From NCBI GenBank assembly GCA_029555415.1, contig JAKPSI010000082.1, forward strand, positions 182,962 to 246,961: a stretch of 64,000 nt of DNA, written 5' to 3'. Position numbers and translations under genes: made by a program. The notes beneath the pieces were generated by a model. It was not told the DNA's origin. It saw only the letters and a list, made by a program, of their open reading frames with translations, and ran no database searches. This stretch comes from Bacteroidota bacterium. GTDB lineage: Bacteria > Bacteroidota > Bacteroidia > Chitinophagales > Chitinophagaceae. This document shows positions 50,538 to 59,655 of this stretch, piece by piece (positions within the stretch are counted from its first letter, which is position 1; the number at the start of each line of letters is the position of its first letter).

Positions 50538-51725
50538 TCATTTCAGCACTTCAGCCAATTTCTCTTCCAGTGCCGGTCCGTGTAAAGATTGCGCGATGAC
50601 CTTTCCTGCAGGATCTACCAGCACATTGAAAGGGATCGCATCGATACCATATAAAGGAACAACGGAGGTGTTCCAGAACTGCAGCTCCGATACATGGGTC
50701 CAGGTCAGGTTATCATCCTTGATCGCTTTTAACCAGTTCTCTTTCCCCTCAGGTTTGTCGAACGATACACCCAGAATGGTGAAATTCTTATCCTTGAATC
50801 GCGCGAAAGCTTTTACCACATTCGGATTTTCATTGCGGCAGGGACCGCACCAGCTGGCCCAGAAATCGACCAGCACATATTTTCCGCGGAAAGAACTCAG
50901 TTTAACCGGATTACCATTCACGTCGGGCATGGAAAAATCAGGTGCCATTTGACCTACCCAGCCCTGCTGCTTTTTCATTTCCGCATCCAGCTGATTCTTG
51001 ATCGAAACCACCCCATGATGATCCGGGAATTTCGCGGCCAGTCCCGCGATCAGACTATTCACTTCTTCATTCGTGATATTCTCCATCTGATAAGCCCGGT
51101 TGTTAGCCATGGACTGATAATAGCTCAGTTCAAAAAGACTTTGAGCCGGGTTCTTTGATAACGCCTGTGCGTCCTGGAATACTTTTTTCGTATGCAGGGC
51201 CGCGGCTTTACGGTCAGCCAGCATGGAATTGATCAGACTGTCGGATGCGCCTTGTTTTGCCAGACTGTCGGATGTGATGCTGAGGCGGTAGACCTTCTGG
51301 AGATCCTCATTCATTGCCAGCATGAAATCCTTCATCTGCTGACTGGCAACGGATCCTTTCACATTATATGATTCCGCGAACTGATTGTTGTCCTTGCTCA
51401 TCTGGATATCGATCGTTACTTCGGGCGCATCATTCACAATGGAAGCGAGCGGATACTGGCTCTGATCAAGACGCAGGTAATAGACCATTGCTTCTTTGGA
51501 ATCCGTTTTGAGGGTGAAGTTCCCGGCGTTATCCAGTTTGGCTGAGTCCACGATAAGGCTTTGCATGGTAACCGGCATTTCTTCCAGATAGACCATACGC
51601 GCCTTGTGATCTTTGATCTTTCCTTTGACCACAAAGCTTTCGCCGTCCGCTTTGTTTTTGCATCCGGCTGCAAGCGCACAAAGCAGTACCACTGCAGATA
51701 GCTTGCTCATACTTGATTTATTCAT
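50538..51725 (-). CDS. TlpA-like thioredoxin lipoprotein with DUF4369-type N-terminal domain
   Basis: A 395-residue lipoprotein (LAAGC, Cys at 22). The N-terminal half looks like a DUF4369 beta domain (FVVKGKIKDHKARMVYLEE), followed by a helical linker. The C-terminal TlpA thioredoxin domain starts near 255 (GQMAPDFSMPDVNGNPVKLSSFRGKYVLVDFWASWCGPC), with the redox pair WCGPC intact. It would reduce or isomerise disulfides in the periplasm. Its start overlaps the gatB stop by four bases. Confidence 0.9.
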   Translation of the reverse strand: MNKSSMSKLSAVVLLCALAAGCKNKADGESFVVKGKIKDHKARMVYLEEMPVTMQSLIVDSAKLDNAGNFTLKTDSKEAMVYYLRLDQSQYPLASIVNDAPEVTIDIQMSKDNNQFAESYNVKGSVASQQMKDFMLAMNEDLQKVYRLSITSDSLAKQGASDSLINSMLADRKAAALHTKKVFQDAQALSKNPAQSLFELSYYQSMANNRAYQMENITNEEVNSLIAGLAAKFPDHHGVVSIKNQLDAEMKKQQGWVGQMAPDFSMPDVNGNPVKLSSFRGKYVLVDFWASWCGPCRNENPNVVKAFARFKDKNFTILGVSFDKPEGKENWLKAIKDDNLTWTHVSELQFWNTSVVPLYGIDAIPFNVLVDPAGKVIAQSLHGPALEEKLAEVLK

Positions 51726-53176
51726 GATTCTGATTTAAGCTTTTTGGTGACCAGTTCATTGGTCATTTTGGGATCTGCCTTGCCCTTTGACAATTTCATC
51801 ACTTCTCCCACGAACAAGGCGAGCAACCCTTTTTTGCCTTTACGGTATTCGGCAACCTTATCCGGGAATTTGGCAAGTGCCTGATCCACGAGGGCTTCAA
51901 TACCCGCGGCATCTGATTCCTGTAAAAGGTTGTTTTGTTCAGCCAACTGCAACGGATCGGCTTCCGGTTGTCCGGTCAGTAATGTAAAGAGTTTGCCGGA
52001 GGCCTGGGAGAAACTCACTTTATTTTCAGCCGTGATCGTGATCAATGCCGCGAGTGCAGCGGGTTTCAGCGGAAATTCCGTGATCGCGCATTGTTGATCA
52101 TTGAGCCATGTCTTTACCGGTCCCAGCATCCAGTTGGCCGCTTGTTTATAATAGCTGGTATGAGTGGTGAGTGTTTCAAAATAATCCGCGAATGTTTTTT
52201 CGTCCGTGATCACCTGCGCGTCATAAGCGGATAACTGTAATTGCGTGATATAGCGTTCCGCTTTTGCAGCCGGTAATTCCGGTAATGTTTCCCGGATCGA
52301 ATGAATGAAATCATCTGTCAGTGAGAAGGGGGTCAGATCCGGTTCCGGAAAATAACGGTAATCATCCGCATCCTCTTTATCACGTATCGCGAAAGTGGTA
52401 CCATTACCCGCATCGAAACTGCGTGTTTGCTGACGGATGGTCTCACCGGCTTCGCACATTTGAATGAGCCGGGCTGCTTCATATTCAACAGCACGTTTGA
52501 TATTGCGTACGGAATTGAGGTTCTTAACTTCAACACGGGTGCCGAGTTTGGGATCGCCTTTTTTGCGAACAGAGATATTGGCGTCACAACGCAGGCTGCC
52601 TTCTTCCATGTTGCCATCACATACGCCGAGATACTGTACCAGTTTCCTGACTTCGGTAACATAAGCGAAGGCTTCTTCCGCACTTCTTATATCGGGTTCA
52701 GTTACGATCTCGATGAGTGGTGTCCCTGCGCGGTTCAGGTCGATGCAGGTGTTGTCGGGGTCGATGTCGTGCAGACTTTTGCCCGCATCTTCTTCCAGAT
52801 GAATGCGGTTCAGGCGTACATTCTTCTCACCTGCTGAAGTCCGGATCGTTACATGACCGCCTTCACAGATGGGTGTGGTATGCTGAGAAACCTGATAGCC
52901 TTTCGGAAGGTCAGGATAGAAATAATTCTTACGCGCGAAATAATTTTCCTGCTCGATGCGGCAGTGGCAGGCCAGCCCCATTTTAATGGCCGATTCGATG
53001 GCCTGACTGTTCATTTTGGGAAGCGTGCCGGGGTGTGCCAGCGTAATGGGACTCACATGGGTATTGGGTTCCGCGCCATAGGCCGCACTGTCGCCACAGA
53101 ACAGTTTACTGGCGGTAAGCAGCCGGGCATGGACTTCAAGCCCGACTACGATCTCGTATGCATCTGCTGTATTCAT
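51722..53176 (-). CDS. gatB: Asp-tRNA(Asn)/Glu-tRNA(Gln) amidotransferase subunit B
   Basis: A 484-residue subunit that binds the mischarged tRNA and phosphorylates its acyl group before transamidation. Family blocks are YEIVVGLEVHARLLTASKLFC at the start, FYPDLPKGYQVSQHTTPIC near 88, the RIHLEEDAGKSLHD region near 125, LNRAGTPLIEIVTEPD near 148 and RYFPEPDLTPF near 270. A C-terminal YqeY-like tail follows. The gatA and gatC genes are not in the window. A TlpA-like gene is translationally coupled to it. Confidence 0.95.
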   Translation of the reverse strand: MNTADAYEIVVGLEVHARLLTASKLFCGDSAAYGAEPNTHVSPITLAHPGTLPKMNSQAIESAIKMGLACHCRIEQENYFARKNYFYPDLPKGYQVSQHTTPICEGGHVTIRTSAGEKNVRLNRIHLEEDAGKSLHDIDPDNTCIDLNRAGTPLIEIVTEPDIRSAEEAFAYVTEVRKLVQYLGVCDGNMEEGSLRCDANISVRKKGDPKLGTRVEVKNLNSVRNIKRAVEYEAARLIQMCEAGETIRQQTRSFDAGNGTTFAIRDKEDADDYRYFPEPDLTPFSLTDDFIHSIRETLPELPAAKAERYITQLQLSAYDAQVITDEKTFADYFETLTTHTSYYKQAANWMLGPVKTWLNDQQCAITEFPLKPAALAALITITAENKVSFSQASGKLFTLLTGQPEADPLQLAEQNNLLQESDAAGIEALVDQALAKFPDKVAEYRKGKKGLLALFVGEVMKLSKGKADPKMTNELVTKKLKSES

Positions 53177-53187
53177 CTTCAGGTGGG

Positions 53188-53195
53188 CAAAAATA
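53188..53195 (-). promoter_or_regulatory. -7 element of gatB
   Basis: TATTTTTG on the minus strand matches TAnnTTTG exactly, 11 nt before the gatB ATG. Confidence 0.55.
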
Positions 53196-53216
53196 AACCA
53201 TTTGTACCAGCCTTAT

Positions 53217-53250
53217 AAAGAAAGCCCCCGATCGGAGGACCGGAGGCTTT
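53217..53250 (-). terminator. Terminator of the PDZ-protein gene
   Basis: On the minus strand AAAGCCTCCG pairs with CGGGGGCTTT (one G-U), followed by CTTTAT. It lies 29 nt after the PDZ-gene stop codon and before the gatB promoter. Confidence 0.75.
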
Positions 53251-53279
53251 ACACACACATCACAGGAGAAAAGGAATTA

Positions 53280-54344
53280 TCAGAGGTCGGCGGATTTGAG
53301 TTTCCGTGGCATCTTTACTTCAATATTTTGTGTTTTACCATCCCGCTGGATCTTCAGCTGGATAGAAACCTTGTCTTTATTCTCTTTAACGATCTTAGCC
53401 ATTTCATCCGCACCATTCACTGCTTTGCCATTCACTTCTGTGATCAGGTCATCTTCCTCCACACCGGCTTTGCCTGCATTGCTGTCACCATCCACATCGA
53501 TCACTTTCACACCTTTTCCGTCATCAGTATCCTGAACGGATAAACCCAGTTTGGGACCAGAGCCATTCCAGGACCAGCCGAAACTTTGTCCGGGCGAGAA
53601 TGAACCGAAAGGCTGACCTGGAACACGCGGAACGGAAAGTTCACGCAGGTTCATGTCGCCGAGGTCCATATTCAGATTACCCTCGGGACCGAAAATATTC
53701 ACGGTACCGCCGCCTTTCCACTTGGTCAGTTCAGCGGTCACTTTCTGTTCTTTCTTATCACGCAGGTAAGTAACTGTTACTTTATCGCCGGGTTTATGTG
53801 CTTTAATGGCAGCGGAGAGCTGATCGGGATCTTCGATCTTTTTATCATCGATCTTCGTGATCACATCTTCTTCTTTAATACCAGCTTTTTCCGCAGCACT
53901 TTCTTCTGTTACGTCCTGCACTTCCACTCCACCTTCAGTTTTCTCTGTAGAAACCCCCAGCATGGCGCGGTTCTCATCCATATATGAAAGTGCTCTCATA
54001 CGAGCCTGGCTGTTCAAAGCCCTGCCGGCTACGGTTGTTGAAAGTCCTTCCACATCCCTGAATTTCATCCTGTTCACGGTGATATTACCGTCTTTATCAT
54101 CAACAGGTTTACCATTGACGGTGATCTTGTCGCCATTGATCTCAATGAGTGTTTTGTCCTTGGTATCACCAACACGGGTGATGACGATGGTTTCTGTCTC
54201 TTTGGGATCTTTCAACTTTTTGCCTTCCACCACAACCGGATCATTTTTCTTAGGTTTCTCATCCTGCTGTGCCATCATGGCCAGCGGCGCTGCCAAACCC
54301 ATGGCCAGTGCCAATGTGAAGATCTTTGTCTGTTTCATATGCAT
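53280..54344 (-). CDS. Periplasmic protein with two PDZ domains
   Basis: A 354-residue protein with a signal peptide (LAMMAQ, cleavage near residue 25). An Asp/Lys-rich region leads to a first PDZ domain at about 127-205 (MLGVSTEKTEGGVEVQDVTEESAAEKAGIKEEDVITKI) and a second at about 265-345 (KLGLSVQDTDDGKGVKVIDVDGDSNAGKAGVEEDDLI). No protease domain is present, so it is not DegP/HtrA; the PDZ domains may bind exposed C-termini of envelope proteins. A second ATG two codons in is equally possible. Confidence 0.85.
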   Translation of the reverse strand: MHMKQTKIFTLALAMGLAAPLAMMAQQDEKPKKNDPVVVEGKKLKDPKETETIVITRVGDTKDKTLIEINGDKITVNGKPVDDKDGNITVNRMKFRDVEGLSTTVAGRALNSQARMRALSYMDENRAMLGVSTEKTEGGVEVQDVTEESAAEKAGIKEEDVITKIDDKKIEDPDQLSAAIKAHKPGDKVTVTYLRDKKEQKVTAELTKWKGGGTVNIFGPEGNLNMDLGDMNLRELSVPRVPGQPFGSFSPGQSFGWSWNGSGPKLGLSVQDTDDGKGVKVIDVDGDSNAGKAGVEEDDLITEVNGKAVNGADEMAKIVKENKDKVSIQLKIQRDGKTQNIEVKMPRKLKSADL

Positions 54345-54379
54345 TACCTTTTTTATTAAGTACGTTAAGTTTCGTAGAT

Positions 54380-54387
54380 CAAATATA
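54380..54387 (-). promoter_or_regulatory. -7 element of the PDZ-protein gene
   Basis: TATATTTG on the minus strand matches TAnnTTTG exactly, 35 nt before the start. Short inverted repeats CAGAA-T-TTCTG and CGAAA-AG-TTTCG lie upstream of it, between about 54389 and 54417. Confidence 0.58.
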
Positions 54388-54445
54388 ACAGAATTTCTGA
54401 AATACGAAAAGTTTCGGAAATGTTAAATAGAGAGAATTTTTTAGC

Positions 54446-54970
54446 TTATGAACGCGTAGCCGGATTCAGGAGATCATAGGTATGAACTAACTCACCATCC
54501 ACTGTATCGAGCCCCCGGTAGGCCATACCGCACTTTTCCATCACCTTACAGGAGTCCGTATTGGCGGGCATCGCATGCCCTGTGATCCTTGCCAGGCCAA
54601 GGGTTCCAAAACCGTAACGGATCGACGCTGCAGCTGCCTCGGTGGCATATCCCTGACCCCAGGAGGCGCGGGAAAAGCGGTATCCCAGGTCGACTTCATC
54701 GAGTTCCGGGCGGTATTTCAACCCGCACCAGCCAATGAAAGTAAGGTCCGTTTTCAGATGAACCGCCCAGCGTCCGTGGCGGTACAGTGTATATTGAGGC
54801 AGGATGACCTGCTGAAGAATTTCCCTTGCGTGTGAGATATCTCTGAATGGATCATGCGTATAGCGGATCACTTCCGGATCACTGTTCAACCGGAAGATCA
54901 GCGCGGCATCTGTTTCACTATCCTCAAACAGACGCAGATAAAGTCTTTCTGTTTCAATGATCACATCCAT
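54446..54970 (-). CDS. GNAT family N-acetyltransferase, RimJ/RimL-like
   Basis: A 174-residue acetyltransferase. It begins with IIETERLYLRLF, typical of this GNAT branch. The acetyl-CoA loop region is LGYRFSRASWGQGYATEAAAASIRYGF near 95-121, followed by ITGHAMPANTDSCKVMEKCGM near 130-150. The substrate, a protein N-terminus, an antibiotic or a small amine, is not deducible. The ATG at 54970 gives the family-like start; the ATG at 54982 would add four residues. Confidence 0.85.
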   Translation of the reverse strand: MDVIIETERLYLRLFEDSETDAALIFRLNSDPEVIRYTHDPFRDISHAREILQQVILPQYTLYRHGRWAVHLKTDLTFIGWCGLKYRPELDEVDLGYRFSRASWGQGYATEAAAASIRYGFGTLGLARITGHAMPANTDSCKVMEKCGMAYRGLDTVDGELVHTYDLLNPATRS

Positions 54971-55057
54971 CGGAAAATCCATCAGTATTTTTACTAACCT
55001 GAAAGTGGTATAGGTGCTGAGCAATAAAAGCGGAAATTTGAAGGATACACACACCCC

Positions 55058-55192
55058 ATGTTCACTTTCATCATTGCCGGCTTCTGCGTGATCGTTTGCA
55101 TCGTAGTCATCTATATATCCCTCAGGATACTGGCTGACTCAAAACGTATCCGGAAAGATGCAGAGCAATATCATAAACCCGGTGAAGACTGA
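55058..55192 (+). CDS. Small membrane protein (44 residues)
   Basis: A short gene with ATG at 55058 and TGA at 55190-55192. Residues 1-24 form one hydrophobic helix (starting MFTFIIAGFCVIVC), followed by a basic, helical cytoplasmic tail (SKRIRKDAEQYHK) ending GED. GAAATTTG at 55033-55040, one base off TAnnTTTG, could start its transcript. The gene ends exactly where the convergent alaS gene ends. It is probably real on coding character and placement, but no family is recognised. Confidence 0.6.
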   Translation: MFTFIIAGFCVIVCIVVIYISLRILADSKRIRKDAEQYHKPGED

Positions 55193-57808
55193 TCACAACA
55201 GGTCTTTCACCGCTTTCATCACTGCTGTAAGATTCCCTGCATCCTGACCACCCGCTGTTGCAATGGTTTTCTGTCCGCCGCCACCGCCTTGTATCAAAGG
55301 CGCTACCTGTGTTTTGATGATCTTACCTGCATCAAGGCCCTTAGCCGCCACCACACTGTCTGATATCCCTACCGCCACATATGGCTTACCGCCGAGGTTG
55401 ACAGCAAGTACGGCCACATGATCACGCAGGTGATTGCGCAGGTCAGCGCATAATTTCTTGAGGGCATCGGCGGAATGTACTTCCACGATCTCGCCGATGA
55501 AGTTGATCCCATTGATGATCTCATCCTTCTGCAGCAGTTCATTGCGGATGGCCACGAGTTGTCTCGCTTCCATCGCTTCCACATGTTTTTTCAGTTCACT
55601 GTTCTCAGCCTGCAGATTACCGATGGCCTTGAGGATCTCTTTCGGATTCTTGAGTGATTCCCGGATACTGCCCAGTAAGGCGATCTGTTCGTTGATGAAT
55701 TGTTCAGCCGCAAATCCTGAAACCGCTTCCACACGGCGAACGCCTGCCGCAACTGCTGACTCACTGGTGATACGGAAGGAACCGAGTTCACCGGTGTTGC
55801 CAACATGCGTGCCACCGCACAACTCAACAGAGTAGTTGGGGTCCATCACCACCACGCGGACCACATCGCCGTATTTTTCTCCGAAAAGGGCCATGGCACC
55901 CAGTTTCAGCGCTTCGTCCTTGGGCAGTTGCTTGATCACAACGGATATATTCTCCCTGATCTTTTCATTCACGAGTTGTTCCACCTGCGCGATCTCTTCA
56001 TCCGTCACTTTCGCGAAATGAGAGAAGTCGAAACGCAGATGCTCTTCATTCACCAGGGAACCTTTCTGCGCCACATGCGTACCCAGCACTTTGCGGAGTG
56101 CCGCATGCAACAAGTGCGTTGCGGAATGATGCAGGGTGGTTTCCTTACGTGTCTTTGCATCCACGGTTGCAGTGAATGTGCCGCTGAGATCAGCAGGCAC
56201 CGCATCCGCGAAATGTATGATGAGATCGTTCTCTTTTTTGGTATCGGTGATCGCGATCTTTTTATCGCCATTCACCAGCCATCCCCGGTCGCCCACTTGT
56301 CCGCCGCTTTCCGCATAAAAAGGAGTGGTATCCAGTACCAGTTGAAAGGCTTCCTTTCCTTTTGCTTTCACTTTCCGGTATTTGCGAACGGATGCTTTCG
56401 CCTCGAGTGAATCATACCCAACGAAAGTATTGGAACCTTCACTGAGCACGACCCAGTCTTCAGTATCCACCGCGGTAGCGGCACGGCTACGATCCTTCTG
56501 TTGTTTCATTTCCTTTTCAAAGCCTGCTTCATCGATGCTGAGTTTATTCTCCGAAGCGATGAGTCTTGTCAGGTCGATCGGGAAACCGAACGTATCATAT
56601 AATTCAAATGCATCCTTACCCGGAATGATACCACCATTAGCCTGTTTGATGCTTTCATCAATGCGCTTGAGTCCTTTATCCAGTGTACGCAGGAATGCAT
56701 CTTCTTCTTCCTTCACCACTTTAGCGACGAAGTCGAGCTGCTGCTGCAATTCCGGAAAAACAGTTTCGAATTGTTTCGCGAGTACCGGTACCAGTTGTGC
56801 CAGCAGTGGCTGCTTATAATCCAGATAAGAATAGTAATAACGTACCGCGCGGCGGAGGATGCGACGGATCACATAACCCGCGCCGGTATTGGATGGCAGC
56901 TGCCCGTCTGCGATCGTGAATGAGATCGCGCGGATATGATCAGCGATCACACGGAATGCAACGGCCTGTTTGCTGTCGCTGTAATCATATTTCTTACCGG
57001 TAATGGTTTCGGTCACACCGATCGTACCGGTGAAGATATCGGTATCGTAGTTCGATGTCTTTTGCTGAAGTACACGCACCAGTCTTTCCAGACCCATACC
57101 CGTATCCACGTGTGTGGCAGGCAGTGGTTCCAGGCTTCCGTCCTTTTTTCTGTTGAACTGGATGAATACATTGTTCCAGATCTCGATCACCTGAGGATGG
57201 TCCTTGTTGACAAGATCGCGGCCGGGGACCTGCTTCCTTTCTACATCCGGGCGGCAATCAACGTGTATCTCACTGCACGGACCGCAGGGACCCGTCTCTC
57301 CCATTTCCCAGAAATTATCTTTCTTATTCCCGTACACGATATGATCTTCATCCATCAGTTCCTTCCATTTGGCAAGCGCGATGGTGGATGCGGGTATATT
57401 CTCTTTTTTGTCGCCCTCAAAAACAGTGGCGTATAAACGGTCTTTGGGGATCTTGTACACTTCGGTCAGCAGTTCCCAGCTCCAGGTAATGGCTTCATTT
57501 TTGAAATAGTCACCGAAACTCCAGTTGCCCAGCATTTCGAACATGGTATGGTGATAGGTATCCACACCCACTTCTTCCAGGTCATTATGCTTACCGCTTA
57601 CCCGGAGACATTTCTGGGTATCGGCCACACGCTGAAAAGGGGGTTTTTTATTGCCCAGGAAATAGTCCTTGAACTGGTTCATGCCCGCGTTTGTGAACAT
57701 GAGGGTCGGGTCGTCTTTTACCACAATGGGGGCAGAGGGCACGATCTCGTGTCCTTTGGACCTGAAAAAATCCAGGAAAGCCTGACGTATTTCTGCGCTG
57801 GTCATCAT
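55193..57808 (-). CDS. alaS: Alanine--tRNA ligase
   Basis: An 871-residue class II synthetase. The catalytic core has MFTNAGMNQFKDYFLG near 37 and GMGLERLVRVLQQKTSNYDTD near 237. The editing domain carries HHSATHLLHAALRKVLG near 565 (HxxxH zinc motif) and CGGTHVGNTGELG near 670. The C-terminal DHHA1-type domain ends with the QGGGGGQKTIATAGG loop. Two adjacent ATGs at 57808 and 57805 precede the TSAEIRQAFLDFF motif; the first is taken. Confidence 0.96.
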   Translation of the reverse strand: MMTSAEIRQAFLDFFRSKGHEIVPSAPIVVKDDPTLMFTNAGMNQFKDYFLGNKKPPFQRVADTQKCLRVSGKHNDLEEVGVDTYHHTMFEMLGNWSFGDYFKNEAITWSWELLTEVYKIPKDRLYATVFEGDKKENIPASTIALAKWKELMDEDHIVYGNKKDNFWEMGETGPCGPCSEIHVDCRPDVERKQVPGRDLVNKDHPQVIEIWNNVFIQFNRKKDGSLEPLPATHVDTGMGLERLVRVLQQKTSNYDTDIFTGTIGVTETITGKKYDYSDSKQAVAFRVIADHIRAISFTIADGQLPSNTGAGYVIRRILRRAVRYYYSYLDYKQPLLAQLVPVLAKQFETVFPELQQQLDFVAKVVKEEEDAFLRTLDKGLKRIDESIKQANGGIIPGKDAFELYDTFGFPIDLTRLIASENKLSIDEAGFEKEMKQQKDRSRAATAVDTEDWVVLSEGSNTFVGYDSLEAKASVRKYRKVKAKGKEAFQLVLDTTPFYAESGGQVGDRGWLVNGDKKIAITDTKKENDLIIHFADAVPADLSGTFTATVDAKTRKETTLHHSATHLLHAALRKVLGTHVAQKGSLVNEEHLRFDFSHFAKVTDEEIAQVEQLVNEKIRENISVVIKQLPKDEALKLGAMALFGEKYGDVVRVVVMDPNYSVELCGGTHVGNTGELGSFRITSESAVAAGVRRVEAVSGFAAEQFINEQIALLGSIRESLKNPKEILKAIGNLQAENSELKKHVEAMEARQLVAIRNELLQKDEIINGINFIGEIVEVHSADALKKLCADLRNHLRDHVAVLAVNLGGKPYVAVGISDSVVAAKGLDAGKIIKTQVAPLIQGGGGGQKTIATAGGQDAGNLTAVMKAVKDLL

Positions 57809-57827
57809 AATTGAGGGTCTGTGTGAG

Positions 57828-57858
57828 TTGATTTTTGCGGGTGAAGAGCCTATATTTG
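57828..57858 (+). promoter_or_regulatory. Bacteroidota-type promoter upstream of the M23 peptidase gene
   Basis: TTG (57828-57830) is followed after 20 nt by an exact TATATTTG (57851-57858). The peptidase gene begins 94 nt downstream. On the minus strand a TACTTTTG at 57878-57885 could serve alaS. Confidence 0.6.
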
Positions 57859-57952
57859 TTATCCCCGCAAGGGTCTGCAAAAGTACGGATTCAGCCTGCT
57901 TTTGTGCTGTTCCGGGCCTGCTAAATTTTAGCTTCCGGCCGGGTTAAGGTGT

Positions 57953-58924
57953 ATGAAAAAGATCAAATATTACTATAACGCCAATACGCTCCGTTATGAA
58001 AAACTGGAGACGCCCCTGCGGGTCAAACTGCTGCGGGTTTTTGGCTTTGTAGCAGCCGCTCTGGTAACGGCGGGTTTGATCTCCTATCTGGCATTTCAGT
58101 TCATCGGTTCCCCCAAAGAAAAGATCCTGCAGCAGCAGAACAAGATCCTCAGTGATAAGTATGAAGACCTGCGCGACGAACTGAAAACGGTCAATGACCA
58201 GGTGCAGGAACTGGAAAGGCGGGATAATAATGTGTACCGCGCCATCTTTGAGGCCACTCCTATACCTGACAGTGCCCGGGCCCGTCAGCTGGAAAATGAA
58301 AAGGAGATCGCGGCAGTGGAGAATATGAAGGATAACCAGCTGGTGAACAGTATCGTCAATACCCTGAACAATATCAGCAACCGGGTGCGTGCGCAGCAAA
58401 CTTCCTATAACCAGCTGGATGGCCTGGTGAAGAATAAAGAACTCCTCCTTTCCCATACGCCGGCTATACAACCGGTGAGTAATAAAGATCTGAACAGGGT
58501 GGCATCCGGATACGGATACCGGATCGACCCGGTTTATAAAACCGTGAAATTCCATGCCGGGCTTGACTTTTCAGCACCACAAGGCACCCCGATCTATGCA
58601 ACAGCAGATGGCACGGTCACAACTGCCGGCAACACCGGTAACGGATATGGCAATCACGTCATCATCAGCCATGGGTATGGTTACGAAACCCTGTTCGGTC
58701 ACATGGTACGTGTAAAGGTCCACGCGGGCGAAACCGTTAAAAGGGGCCAGGTGATCGGTTGGGTGGGCAGTACCGGAAAATCAACCGGGCCGCACTGTCA
58801 TTATGAGGTCCACAAGAACGGTCAAACACTGGATCCGATCTACTTTTTCTACAATGACCTCTCCCCGGAACAGTTCGATCTGTTGCTGAAAAAAGCCGGC
58901 GCATCCAACCAAAGCTTCGACTGA
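57953..58924 (+). CDS. M23 family metallopeptidase, membrane-anchored
   Basis: A 323-residue protein with a short cytoplasmic start, one transmembrane helix at about 30-52, a coiled coil at about 55-150 and an M23 (LytM) domain at about 185-300. The zinc ligands are H and D of FHAGLDFSAPQG near 202-206 and HxH of GPHCHYEVH near 284-286, so the active site is complete. It probably cuts or helps to cut peptidoglycan cross-links during growth or division. It is divergent from alaS. Confidence 0.92.
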   Translation: MKKIKYYYNANTLRYEKLETPLRVKLLRVFGFVAAALVTAGLISYLAFQFIGSPKEKILQQQNKILSDKYEDLRDELKTVNDQVQELERRDNNVYRAIFEATPIPDSARARQLENEKEIAAVENMKDNQLVNSIVNTLNNISNRVRAQQTSYNQLDGLVKNKELLLSHTPAIQPVSNKDLNRVASGYGYRIDPVYKTVKFHAGLDFSAPQGTPIYATADGTVTTAGNTGNGYGNHVIISHGYGYETLFGHMVRVKVHAGETVKRGQVIGWVGSTGKSTGPHCHYEVHKNGQTLDPIYFFYNDLSPEQFDLLLKKAGASNQSFD

Positions 58925-58977
58925 GCCTGACTTTTCCACATCCGCATCTTAGTGTGCAGCAGGACTGGCCTGCAGTG

Positions 58978-58985
58978 TATCTTTA
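58978..58985 (+). promoter_or_regulatory. Possible -7 element next to the MerR start codon
   Basis: TATCTTTA, one base off TAnnTTTG, ends 5 nt before the ATG at 58991. It is the same octamer as at 30601. Confidence 0.4.
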
Positions 58986-58990
58986 CAATC

Positions 58991-59548
58991 ATGGCGAAAT
59001 CTTTAACTCAGATCAGTCTGGATTTCGGTTTCACACAGGAGCCGGTCAGGCCTGTGAAAAAAACGGAACCCCGGAAAGCTCCCGCGCCGCGGAAACCTGT
59101 TACCTATGCAGTACAGGAATCAGCTCCGGTCGAGGTACAAGAGCCTGTAAAAGTGCTGAAGAAAAGAGGAAGAAAATCGCTGAAAGAGATCGCAATGAAA
59201 GCGGATCTGCTGCAGATCCCGGCTGATGAGCAATTATTCCAGAAACAATACTATCCGATCGGTGAAGTAGCGAAGATGTTCCGTGAGAATCAGTCGCTGA
59301 TCCGTTACTGGGAAACTGAATTCGACATCCTTCAGCCCCGCAAGAACCGGAAAGGCGACCGCTTTTTCCGTCCCGCGGATATCAAGAACCTGGTGCTGAT
59401 CTATGACCTGCTGCGCCGCCGCAAGTTCACGATCCAGGGTGCGCGCGACTATCTGAAGAAGAACAAAGGAGCGGATGAAAAATTCGCAATGATACAATCG
59501 CTGGAAAAGATCAAGGGCTTTCTCCTTGAACTGAAAGCGAACCTCTGA
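58991..59548 (+). CDS. MerR family transcriptional regulator
   Basis: A 185-residue protein. The first 85 residues are a Pro/Lys-rich, probably disordered extension with an AT-hook-like KKRGRKSLKE at about 58-67. The MerR winged helix lies at about 88-160 (YYPIGEVAKMFRENQSLIRYWETEFDILQP, then RFFRPADIKNLVLIYDLLR). The C-terminal coiled coil is short and holds no metal-binding cysteines, so an effector cannot be guessed. It follows the M23 gene by 66 nt. The ATG at 58991 is chosen; a longer frame begins in a region unlike coding sequence. Confidence 0.87.
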   Translation: MAKSLTQISLDFGFTQEPVRPVKKTEPRKAPAPRKPVTYAVQESAPVEVQEPVKVLKKRGRKSLKEIAMKADLLQIPADEQLFQKQYYPIGEVAKMFRENQSLIRYWETEFDILQPRKNRKGDRFFRPADIKNLVLIYDLLRRRKFTIQGARDYLKKNKGADEKFAMIQSLEKIKGFLLELKANL

Positions 59549-59655
59549 CGATCGCCTGCCTTCATTTTCTGAACATGTTTCAGGACCGCTATGCAACTAA
59601 ACCGTTCGCAAAGCCATCCATGTATTAACCCGTTTTTCATCCGGAATCAACTACC

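Noticed and set aside
50538..51725. Regulatory link between the SusC/SusD pair and the TlpA-like lipoprotein
   Set aside because: They are convergent and separated by a strong bidirectional terminator, and the TlpA-like gene is coupled to gatB.
53280..54344. HtrA/DegP protease
   Set aside because: Two PDZ domains are present but no trypsin-like domain and no catalytic triad.
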